From positions 17,477 to 40,878 of the forward strand of contig NW_019091867.1 of the NCBI RefSeq assembly GCF_001949145.1: a stretch of 23,402 nucleotides of DNA, given 5' to 3'. Below, piece after piece: positions 15,540-23,402 of this stretch. This DNA comes from Acanthaster planci. Its lineage: Eukaryota; Echinodermata; Asteroidea; Valvatida; Acanthasteridae. The notes beneath the pieces are model-generated. The model ran no database searches. It worked only from the letters and a program-made list of their open reading frames with translations, and was not told the DNA's origin. The position numbers were made by a program, and so were the translations under genes. How positions within the stretch are numbered: position 1 is the first letter of the stretch; every line of letters begins with the position of its first letter.

Positions 15540-15925
15540 TAATTCAGCCGCAATAGGTATCCCTGCTTTAATGGGGTTATCTTTGCACCCATCGAGCTAG
15601 TTATGGATGGTCTCGCCATTGGTGCCTTTGGGACATTTGTGCTTTTGAAATAAACAAGTCGTAAATTGTCCAGAAAAACCAAAAAACGCAAACAGATCCG
15701 GATGCTTTGTGACGCAAAGTTAAATACGATCAATGAGTATGTATCGCAAGCGATCAATGACGCTGACATTAGTCACGAAGATTTTGTGTAAATCACCAGT
15801 GAATTGAAAAACGTTTAATGAGATGAAAGAAAAGATCTGCAATAAAGCAGATACCAAACTGAATGATAATAAAGCAGAAATTGAAGAACGTGCTAAAACG
15901 TACGGTGGCTCGTATTTGCCAATGC
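15535..15925 (+). pseudogene. second, divergent copy of the hydrophobic/coiled-coil element protein (copy 2)
   Basis: Plus-strand translation matches the minus-strand gene at 9366-10050: SAAIGIPALMG versus SAALEIPAILG; after a shift, LVMDGLAIGAFGTFVLLK versus LVMEGLGIGASGAYTMLK; SRKLSRKTKKRKQIRMLCD versus SRRLTHKTKKHDQIRVLAN; NTINEYVSQAINDADISHE versus NTIHENVSHAIENGDISQE; and, after another shift, MKEKICNKADTKL versus MKEKIRSNTKTKL. In-frame stops differ between the copies, each filled by a sense codon in the other. The nucleotide sequences have diverged strongly, so this comes from a related element rather than a recent duplication. The 5' end is missing. Confidence 0.8.
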
Positions 15926-15950
15926 GTTACACACGGTCCCTTTTTCTTTC

Positions 15951-16098
15951 GGCGTTATATCGCCGTACTATGGTGTTATATCGCCCTACTATGGCGTTAT
16001 ATCACCCTATTATAGCATTATATCGCCGTAAAATGGCGTTATATCGCTTTACTTTATGGCGATATATCGCCGTACCGTTGTGATATATCGCCGTAAAC
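15951..16098. repeat. 21-bp minisatellite with palindromic core
   Basis: Seven units of the type GGCGTTATATCGCCGTACTAT start at 15951, 15972, 15993, 16014, 16035 (23 bp), 16058 and 16079. The ancestral core GGCGATATATCGCC is a perfect palindrome and is intact at 16058-16071. Because 21 is a multiple of 3, the first five units stay open in the frame of the preceding ORF as a 7-residue repeat (ALYRRTM-like). Confidence 0.9.
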
Positions 16099-17370
16099 TT
16101 AAAATTGACAGCAAGACCATATCCGTGTCGCTATTTTGAACGTGCCGATCAGTAGGCTCCACGTTACTTGCAATTTTAAGCCTGGAAGTCGACAGAATCA
16201 GCAGTAGACGAGACGTGGCGACTAAAAACTAGATTGGGAAAAGGTGAGTAGCCTGACACAATTGGTGTCGATCCAAAATTGAGGTGGGCAGGATGACATA
16301 GACGACATTAAAGCTTGAAATAATCGAAATGTTAAAATTAACATGTTTTGTACTGTTAACTTGTACTATTCTAAAGTTCTGTAGATGAACGAAATGAACG
16401 CCATTGTAAGAAAGAAAAGGATTGTTTACTCTAGACGCAACAAAGTACAATGTAGCCCTATGCAACGACAAAATATGGGCAAAATATGCAGTAGTGTAGA
16501 AAACGTTGATTACTTGTATTATGAAAGTTACGTTTTGCGTTGTAAATATTCTTACGCAAAGTTTAAAAAACAAATGTTCAGCGTCCTTTTTTAAGCCTAT
16601 TTTTCAAGAAGGCAGCTGTTTTTCAATGTTTCTTTTTTAAATGGTCCCCAGTCGGACTCAGTATGTGACATCAGCTATTTAAGGGCTGAAATGCGATCTA
16701 TCCGTCCCAATTTCGAAAAAAGGTAGTTTTCCTGTTTGTTTTCAACCTCCCCCAAAAGGAGGTGGCCTTCAATAAGGAGGCGGGGATACGCTTAACACAT
16801 ATTATTTTACTTCGCCTTACATCTAGCAGCGATTCCACCCCACTTCTTGCACTGGTGAGACTTTGTTAAAGGCACATTTCCTGAAATCCCCACCCCCAAA
16901 TTTTATATTTTATATTATAACACATCTTATCTTTTGGTTGAAAGTAAACTGTTATCGAAATAAAAGCGCCATTTTAATTTATAAATTATATATAAATTTG
17001 CATTGCATATTATTGGGCATGCAGGTGAAACTTTTATTTTTTAAAGTTTCTCCTAACCCTAGTTTTTTTTAATACCACATTTTGTATGTACATTCAGATT
17101 GTAAAGCATCATAAAAGAACCTGTGTGCTACTTGAATAAAAAATATCACACAAACTGGTCAGTTTATGGCGTATAACAAACAAAATTGTGTGGATGTTTA
17201 TAATTATGTGATTTTTTAATGACTTTGTCGGTTAACGTGATTTCCCCGCGACTGAAAAGACGATTTTTAGCCTTATGCAATAGCATGCAAGTTTCTAAAA
17301 AGAAATGTGCGTAATTCTAAAAGTATTGTTAGTATTCAAATATTTCATATATATAGACAAATCCGGCGGC
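16099..17370. other. AT-rich stretch without recognised genes
   Basis: Short open frames on both strands show no recognisable protein. There is a small hairpin near 16745 (CCTCC...GGAGG). The stretch is otherwise featureless AT-rich sequence. Confidence 0.4.
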
Positions 17371-17543
17371 AGCCATTACTGAGGTGTCCCCAGCTCTTAT
17401 TGCGGTATCCGCCGCGTCGCGTTCAAGTGGGACGCGCGTGCTCCATGCTCCCTCTACTAATTACATACCTCAATGCGCGCGCGTCTCATCTTTAAGAATA
17501 CGCGCAGCATGCGGGTGAGCGTGACACCACCGCAGTAATAGCT
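17371..17543. mobile_element. possible small MITE-like inverted-repeat unit
   Basis: The left arm AGCCATTACTGAGGTGTC (17371-17388) is matched by the inverse complement of 17523-17543, which reads AGCTATTACTGCGGTGGTGTC. The ~170-bp unit is GC-richer than its surroundings. No target-site duplication is evident. Confidence 0.4.
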
Positions 17544-17631
17544 TCTGATATTGCTCCTCGGATCGGTGAATAGACTAATCCAAGGAACAAAATTAGACGC
17601 CGTTAGTGGGGCCTCCCAGTACGTATAAACA

Positions 17632-17809
17632 CCGGTGTCATATGAAAATCCGACCCCTATGACAATCGGACTCCTTTTCCCTCTTATTGGATAATCCCTC
17701 TGACGTCAACCGTCACTCGCTGACGTATCAGCTAATTAGCATAATTGCACTTGCGCGATACGACCAATGAGTCCACATTTCACGGAGTCGGATTTTCACG
17801 CGACACCGG
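17632..17809. mobile_element. 178-bp MITE with ~26-bp terminal inverted repeats
   Basis: The left end CCGGTGTCATATGAAAATCC continues GACCCC. The inverse complement of the right end reads CCGGTGTCGCGTGAAAATCC, continuing GACTCC. The 8-bp tip and the 11-bp block GAAAATCCGAC (17644-17654 and 17787-17797) are exact. A related AATCGGACTCC block follows the left arm. No coding capacity. A target duplication is not clear. Confidence 0.75.
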
Positions 17810-18649
17810 CTAGTTCAAGATCCAAAGCGCGCCCTCTACAGGTTGCCAAGTGTTATCATTCATCCAGAGCTAGCTCAAAATGGCGATGGACGTATCTGAA
17901 CTGCGCGTTAATGACAGCCTTGTTGCTTAGTCTGGTTCCGCGCTAGCCCCGCTCGTGGTGTCAAATGTGTTTGTAAGACAGGAACCAGACCGGGTGAAAC
18001 ACGGACTTTACTTCCCGTTAAAAAAATCATCCAAAGCCACAAATTAGAAGAAAGGTGGAACTGTGACGAAATAAAAAGTGGCTTTATTTCCCTTTATACA
18101 AATATCCTCTTAAGCCATTAATTAGAATGTAAAAAAGTTACAACAATACGTAATTTTGACACGATTCGAAGCCCGACTCTTTGGGTCTTATTACACGAAC
18201 TCCATCCAATTGAGATACCGAAGCGCTCGACCACCTCTCGGAAATCTTATCTCTATGTACTTTCTTGAGCGCATGGGTGCGCACACGTATTGTGCAGACA
18301 ATGGCAACAAAGCTGTCCTTATTGGGCAGTGTATCTGAACGTGATGAAACGGCTGCCTGTTTGGAGTGAGGTGTGTTCTAAAACACATATGGACTGCCAT
18401 AATTCGGTCAATACTTGACGTATATGCACTCCTTGGGCCTGTGAGTGATCAGAAGAGGGTCCTATTTCCCAAGGCCTTCTCTTCTGGTCACCCACAGTCC
18501 CTCGGGTTGCATACGTCCACCTTGACCTCATTGCCAGTCCATATGTGTATACAAATTTCAGTGTTCCTCGGATTAGTCTTTAACTGTTTTACACTGTGCT
18601 GCACGAATTTAATGTTGTGCTGTACATTTCTTTTGAAGTTTCAAGTATC
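17810..18649. other. no recognised gene; short ORF at 17880-17930 and a 9-bp inverted repeat
   Basis: ATG 17880 has a favourable context (AAAATGG) but opens only 16 codons (MAMDVSELRVNDSLVA). The frame continues past its TAG for ~38 codons with no recognised motif. TCTGGTTCC (17931-17939) and GGAACCAGA (17981-17989) form a 9-bp stem. AATAAA-like strings occur near 18070. The rest, to 18649, may be upstream or intron sequence of the integrase-like gene. Confidence 0.3.
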
Positions 18650-20317
18650 ATGGACCTCGACGCCCTCATCACGAATTACTTCCGACTCGGCGACACCCAC
18701 CTTGAAACTGTTGCAACTTTATCAACAGTCCATGGTGTTGCGCTGAGTGAGCGCACCCTACAACGACACCTGCAGCGTCTTGGACTATATCGTCGGAAGA
18801 ATCAATCTGATTTAGCTGATGTTGTAAGGTTCCTTCGAGAACAGCCTCAGCAATGTGGCCAGCTGCATGGTTACAGGCTTATGCATCGCAGATTACTTCA
18901 GGTGGGCTTTGTTGTACGCAGACATACAGTGTGGAGATTGTTACACAGTCTTGATCCACAAGGTGTTTCACTGCGCAGAAGACGAAGGCTTGTGTATCGC
19001 AGATACTGTGGGCGAGGACCAAATGTTATTTGGCACATAGAATCATATGATAAACTCCAGCCGTATGGAGTGGGCATAAGTGGATATATACATGGTTTTT
19101 CCCGAACAATCATTTGGTTGGAAGCAAATGCCACTACGAATGACCCTGAGTTTATCGGTGTTTTTTCATCAATGCCATTAAAAATATGGTGGCTACCCAA
19201 CTGTTGTCAGGACTGATCTTGGGACGGAGAATGGACATGTACTTAATTTCCAAAGATTCCTACGGATTTGGTGGGGCATAGATTCATTACTGAGAAGGGT
19301 ACTGCTAACCAACGCATCGAGTGTTGGTGGGGTCAATTGAGGAAAGAATGCACAGAGTTCTGGATGACTTTACTTCGATGCGTCAAGGATGACGGTTACT
19401 TCTTGGGAGACATTCTAGACAAAGAGCTGAGTCGATTTACATTTATGAGAATGATATATATAGGTGTGTATATAACGGTTATCTTCGTTTGAGGATATTA
19501 GATAGCCTTTAGGGTGATTATTATTGGTCAATCCTTTTCTCGATGTCCATGTCAATCCAATTCATTTCTCTCATTGGTATTTTAGGCCAAAAAATCTCCG
19601 GTTTCTGGTCACAAGTTGGATCCAAAGGTGACGCATGGACAGGGCGGTTTTCCCCACATTTTTATTTTTGGTAGACGACGTGACCATGCTTTTGGATTCG
19701 CGAAGTATTACTCATAAACCACATCTAAATACGCAGCATGAGAAATCCATTAACACAAACAAGTTTGGCGAGATTGGGGAACCAGTTTCTTGCAAATAAA
19801 AAACTTTTTTTTTTTTCATTTTTGCCGACCCGCATAATTCGTTCATGTCTAGACGCGCACGGTAACCGGAAACTGGATGCTTTTTTGGGGGGGGGGGCGG
19901 ATACTTTTTTGAGTTCAATTTTTTTTGGCTCGATGGAAACTGACTTGTTTATTCAAATTTGCTTGTGCTTTAATACAGGACGATCTGGACAAAATGGCGG
20001 AGGTTTGGGATGGACAGCGGATTAGGAAGAACAAACAAGAGCATTTGGCGTATGGCAGACCCCTTACGATGTTTGAGCTTCCACAGTTGTACAACACTAT
20101 GGACTACCTGAAACTAGTGGATCGGGATAGGGTGAATGTGTGTAAGGAGGAATGTCTCTTCAATGACAACTATCCTTGCGATGAGGACCTCTTCAACTAT
20201 GCCTGTTTACTTATGGGAGCCGCTGGACGCAGGGCCCCTAATACTCCAGAAGAGGCTATCCATCTTTACATTGATCTAAGAAGACACCTACGAAGAGCTT
20301 TAGCTTTAGCGAATTAA
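18650..20317 (+). pseudogene. metazoan DDE integrase-core protein gene, degraded, with an intron
   Basis: ATG 18650 opens a frame with a helix-turn-helix region (MDLDALITNYFRLGDTHLET, LSERTLQRHLQRLGLYRR) and a linker (GQLHGYRLMHRRLLQVGF). The rve-like catalytic core follows: HIESYDKLQPYGVGISGYIH (the first acidic position reads Glu); after a shift near 19200, RTDLGTENGHV (second Asp); after another, ANQRIECWWGQLRKEC (Glu), then GDILDKELSRF. A GTGTAT donor at 19466 and a TTTAATACAG acceptor ending at 19978 define a 513-bp intron in phase 0. The last exon reads DDLDKMAEVWDGQRIRKNKQ and GRPLTMFELPQLY to the TAA at 20315. It is a multicopy family in invertebrates and fish, apparently a domesticated or transposon-derived integrase. 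Two frameshifts make this copy a pseudogene. Confidence 0.8.
19466..19978 (+). other. putative intron or insertion in the integrase-core gene
   Basis: It is bounded by GT (19466) and AG (19978) in phase 0. It contains a T12 run (19805-19816) and a G11 run (19887-19897) preceded by T6. Translation just upstream of the acceptor (KFACALIQ) joins smoothly with DDLD and resembles the family, while the sequence before the donor (RFTFMRMIYIG) could fill the same place. An insertion with partial duplication is therefore an alternative to an intron. Confidence 0.5.
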
Positions 20318-20765
20318 TACATGTTCCGTTCACTAATAAGATGCTCATCACTGGCAGGTTGTCAAAGAAGAAAGAACTCCTTGCAAAAAAAGAGACGATT
20401 TGTATGGCGAAGCCATATCAGTGCTATTATGTTTTGCCCTTGGATTAGAATGGTCGCAAATGAATTTGTTTGTTTCTTATTGAGAACCATCAATAAAGTT
20501 CCAGTGTGCGAATATTTTTCGTTGTGATTGCGTTAAATTATTGTCAAATCAAGGGGAACCGAGGGTTAAGCGCCATAGGCCTAAGTGGTCTAGCGAGGAG
20601 TCTAGCTGAGGGTCAAAATAAGCCGAAATCGAAAAATCACCTGAGTGAGCTTTTGAATGCTCATAAATTGTCTATTAAGTCTAAGTGGGCCAAATAGATT
20701 TTCATTTGTGTAAGTCTATATATACGGTATGAACTTTCCATAAAACGTGAAAAGTTTTGCCGCTG
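20318..20765. other. 3' flank of the integrase-core gene
   Basis: An AATAAA polyadenylation-type signal lies at 20492-20497, about 175 nt after the stop codon. The open frames at 20321-20527 and 20506-20697 show no recognisable domain. Confidence 0.4.
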
Positions 20766-21190
20766 ACATGGGGTACAGCCCCTAGGTGGCGCTGCAATCG
20801 CTAAATTTCGTACTAAGCACACTTTCCCAGGGGTACCGTTGTGTGGCTACCTTGCGACCTAATTCAGCCTAGGTGTACGTGTTTTATGCATGTTATGATA
20901 GATTGGCACCTGTTACTTTACTTTCAATGCAAATTAAGGCTGCTGACTAAGGGAGAATTGAGAAATCACCGTGCGACAAGGTAATTTGAACTTTGGGTAC
21001 CAAAAAGCGCCCGGTATGCGCCCAGTTGGCCACCGTACATTTCATTAAAATCAAAGTAAGAGGTGTCAATCTATCATAACATGCATAAAACACCACAGGG
21101 CGATAGCGCATAATTCCTGGAAAATGGTTCGTAATTATGAAATGCATGTGCAGCGATTTGCAGCGTCCCCTGGCTGCGCCCTAAGTCAGC
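20766..21190. mobile_element. foldback (MITE-like) element of ~420 bp
   Basis: Positions 20879-20920 and 21051-21093 form an inverted repeat of ~42 bp with about two mismatches (core GTTTTATGCATGTTATGATA). Outside it, GGCGCTGCAATCGCT (20788-20802) is matched by the inverse complement of AGCGATTTGCAGCG (~21152-21165), with one extra A, so the pairing extends toward the ends with breaks. No ORF of note. The exact termini and target duplication are not resolved. Confidence 0.7.
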
Positions 21191-23402
21191 TGCCAGTCCA
21201 TACCCAGTAGAAATTGGCACAAATGAAAATCTCTCAGGGCGCACAGAACTACGAGCATTCAAAACCTCATTTTATTTTGCGATTTTTGATCGTTTCCACC
21301 GCAAATTCCCAGGACCGTCCAAAATATGCGGAACCTCAAATGTGATCTTTGTCCTTACCAAGATAATATCTAAGAAAAAAAATTCTACGAATGTAAATCA
21401 ATCATGAATCACCGACTATTGGAATCCGCCCGACTCTTATAAAAAGTAGTTCTTACATTACTGTCTTTTGGCGTTTCTTTGTTTCAGTTGGTCCGTGATA
21501 TTGTTGGATACATATTTCTTTTTGCGAATGAATATTTGAAGATTATGCAATTATTACCAGATTGGCAAACGAGCATTTTCCGCCAGGGGAATGCTCAAAA
21601 TCATAATTTAAAACGGGTAACTTTGGCGGCATTCGGAAATCACCCGTCTCAGGTCGTAAGCAAATCAGTGACAGTACGTGCGTGCGTGACCTCTTCGCGA
21701 TGACTCCGCTTACCAGACCGTTGAGCGCGTGCGCGTGAATTGACATGTGATGATTAAAAGGCAGGCCACCATAAAGTCATTATTTGAATTTCGTTACTGT
21801 GTCAGTTTGCGTGGGTGGATTTTTCGATCGATATCTCCTTTTGAAGTTCAAAACATCGGCGACCCTATAAACATTGCAATTCAAATTTAAATTCATTTTG
21901 GGGTAAAGCACGGAAAAGACATCTTTAACGAACCGTTTTGCTCGTGTCACACCGTCAAAAAATGGCAGAAGTGGAGAGTAGACATCATTATTAACATCAT
22001 TCTAAACATAACTGTTCATTGACTTCAGCACAACCAAAAATGTTTAACCAACAGGTCTAGTGACTTAGTGCCGGGGTGTAGTGTGCAAAAATAAACCCTG
22101 TTGCTTGTTTTACAGATTCGCATTTAACTTTTGGCGGTTAGCAAAGCAATCAAAATTGTGATGAGGCAAAAAAGAGGAAAACTAGTTTAACAGCAACCAA
22201 ATTGCCTTTTTTGTAGTTTAAAAAGGGCCAAGTATCTCACATTGCAGAGGGAAGTTTGTTTTATTTCTGTTTTTGGCTCAGGCTGCATGTCGGTCAACTT
22301 GCCATAAAAGAGATATTATTTCTCGGGAAAAAGGACACCAAATGGGTTTTGTTTGATGTATGCAATCTACGCTGTGTAGTTTGTTACAAACCCTGTACCT
22401 CTTTGATCCCGACTCATTTAACACTTTCGCCAAATACCATTGGAACCTTCCTTATTTAATTAATACAATAAGAGCAGGAATGTAGATGGCAAATCTCTGG
22501 CGGTATAGTAGGCGGGAAACAGAATTAAGAATCAGTCAGTTGTAAACTCAGATAAAAGAAAACAATGAACACAGAACTTTAATACTCAAAATACTTTAAA
22601 GGCAGGAGGAAAAGGATGAAATTGGAAATACACGTCAAGGCTAAACACTTACGCTAATAAAAACCATAGGTGAAAAAGTCACCATTATGTAATAAGCTGT
22701 TTCCTACGTTGCATAAGGTTCCGATTTCCATTGAGGCCATCTTATTATGATAGTTTCGATGTTTCCCAATTTGTTCGTGAAGGATATTTTTGAAGCACGG
22801 TATTTAACGTTGATGTCCACCACTTTTACTAGATCTATTATAAAAAAACGCTTTACACAAAAAATGATTATAGGCTAGAGTCGTTTATCAGATCAAGTAT
22901 ATGACGGGTATCTGGTAAAGATCGCAAGAACCCTCGGCTAAAGTTTTAATTTAAGTTACTAAGACGAAATCGAAAATGGACTACAGTAGGCTGTACTCAT
23001 TCATTTCTAAGCGTACATAAATCGTTAATGGGTCTCAACAAACTGTTATATAAACTTTTTTACAATATCGGAAAAGGAGCGCTGATAATAAACTTCAGTC
23101 AATCATGTATAAAACTACCCTAATTGTGTAAAGATCGCAATAAACACTAACTGATTCCGTTATGCAATGGTTGCACATGGAAACGTGACTCGTGACTGAT
23201 TTTGTATTTAACTTTTCGTAATAAACTTGCGTTGAAAGTGGATAACATGCTCAACACTAATTAAATTGGGAAACCTGTCAAGTGTCATGGTTATGGATTG
23301 ATTTTTTAAAGTATAAGTATAACCTTAACCGAGTTGGAATTTCAGCAATTTCTTTGACCGTCGGAGAGCGAGATTCTTTCTTTTGTTTGTATGTATGTGT
23401 GT
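21191..23402. other. no gene or repeat family recognised
   Basis: Moderately AT-rich sequence with only short open frames of unremarkable composition. A 13-bp string GTAAAGATCGCAA occurs twice (near 22915 and 23130). A short TG-rich stretch ends the window. Confidence 0.4.

Noticed and set aside
16229-16594. Overlapping ORFs of 114 and 69 codons on opposite strands.
   Set aside because: No recognisable motif, AT-rich composition and no neighbouring support. They are probably chance.
17700-17730. CRE-like TGACGTCA site as a host promoter.
   Set aside because: It lies inside the MITE, and a single 8-bp match carries little weight.
18156-18531. Short ORFs on both strands upstream of the integrase-core gene.
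   Set aside because: They overlap each other, show no domain, and have no splice-consistent link to the downstream gene.
1-23402. tRNA or rRNA genes.
   Set aside because: I found no stretch with a believable cloverleaf (T-arm GGTTC context plus acceptor pairing) and no rRNA-like conserved blocks by eye. A tRNAscan-SE run would settle it.

Overview
The window looks like a metazoan nuclear genome, most likely an aquatic invertebrate. Nothing in the sequence fixes the species. Genes carry introns or are eroded transposons, there are several foldback (MITE-like) repeats, and I see no bacterial operon signals or rRNA/tRNA genes. Most of the window is transposable-element sequence of different ages.

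Positions ~300-15520 hold a decayed, compact Polinton/Maverick-like element, a virus-like DNA transposon. From left to right it carries: a family-B DNA polymerase (+, with a SAP/HeH-like leader ORF); a retroviral-type integrase and a small membrane/coiled-coil protein (-); a short tail-anchored protein (+); the major capsid protein (+); an A32/FtsK-type packaging ATPase (+) overlapping an HNH-type nuclease (+); four small structural-looking proteins (+). A convergent block on the minus strand then runs 15520->9366. It includes an RPB6-like RNA polymerase subunit, a Cys-rich CxxC-repeat protein, a TFIIB-like zinc-ribbon protein, an intact 132-codon ORF and a hydrophobic/coiled-coil protein. Genes abut by 2-4 nt or overlap. 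Similar AT-rich motifs lie just before many start codons on both strands, and strong hairpins lie between genes. Together with the RPB6- and TFIIB-like genes, this suggests that the element brought part of its own transcription system. Nearly every gene is broken by in-frame stops and frameshifts, so this is a fossil.

The element is interrupted at ~11640-14117 by a 5' fragment of a DIRS-like retrotransposon on the minus strand (gag with CCCH finger, then the reverse transcriptase N-terminal half). This fragment is flanked by four copies of a 34-bp hairpin-forming repeat with an 86-93 bp period. To the right, at 15535-15925 on the plus strand, lies a second, divergent copy of the element's hydrophobic/coiled-coil gene, followed directly by a 21-bp minisatellite. 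A second related element therefore decayed beside, or inverted against, the first.

Positions 16.1-18.6 kb are AT-rich, with two small MITE-like inverted-repeat units. At 18650-20317 there is a degraded, apparently intron-containing copy of a metazoan DDE integrase-core gene. A ~420-bp foldback element lies at ~20.77-21.19 kb. I recognise nothing in 21.2-23.4 kb. Positions 24-145 may be an exon of an unidentified host gene.
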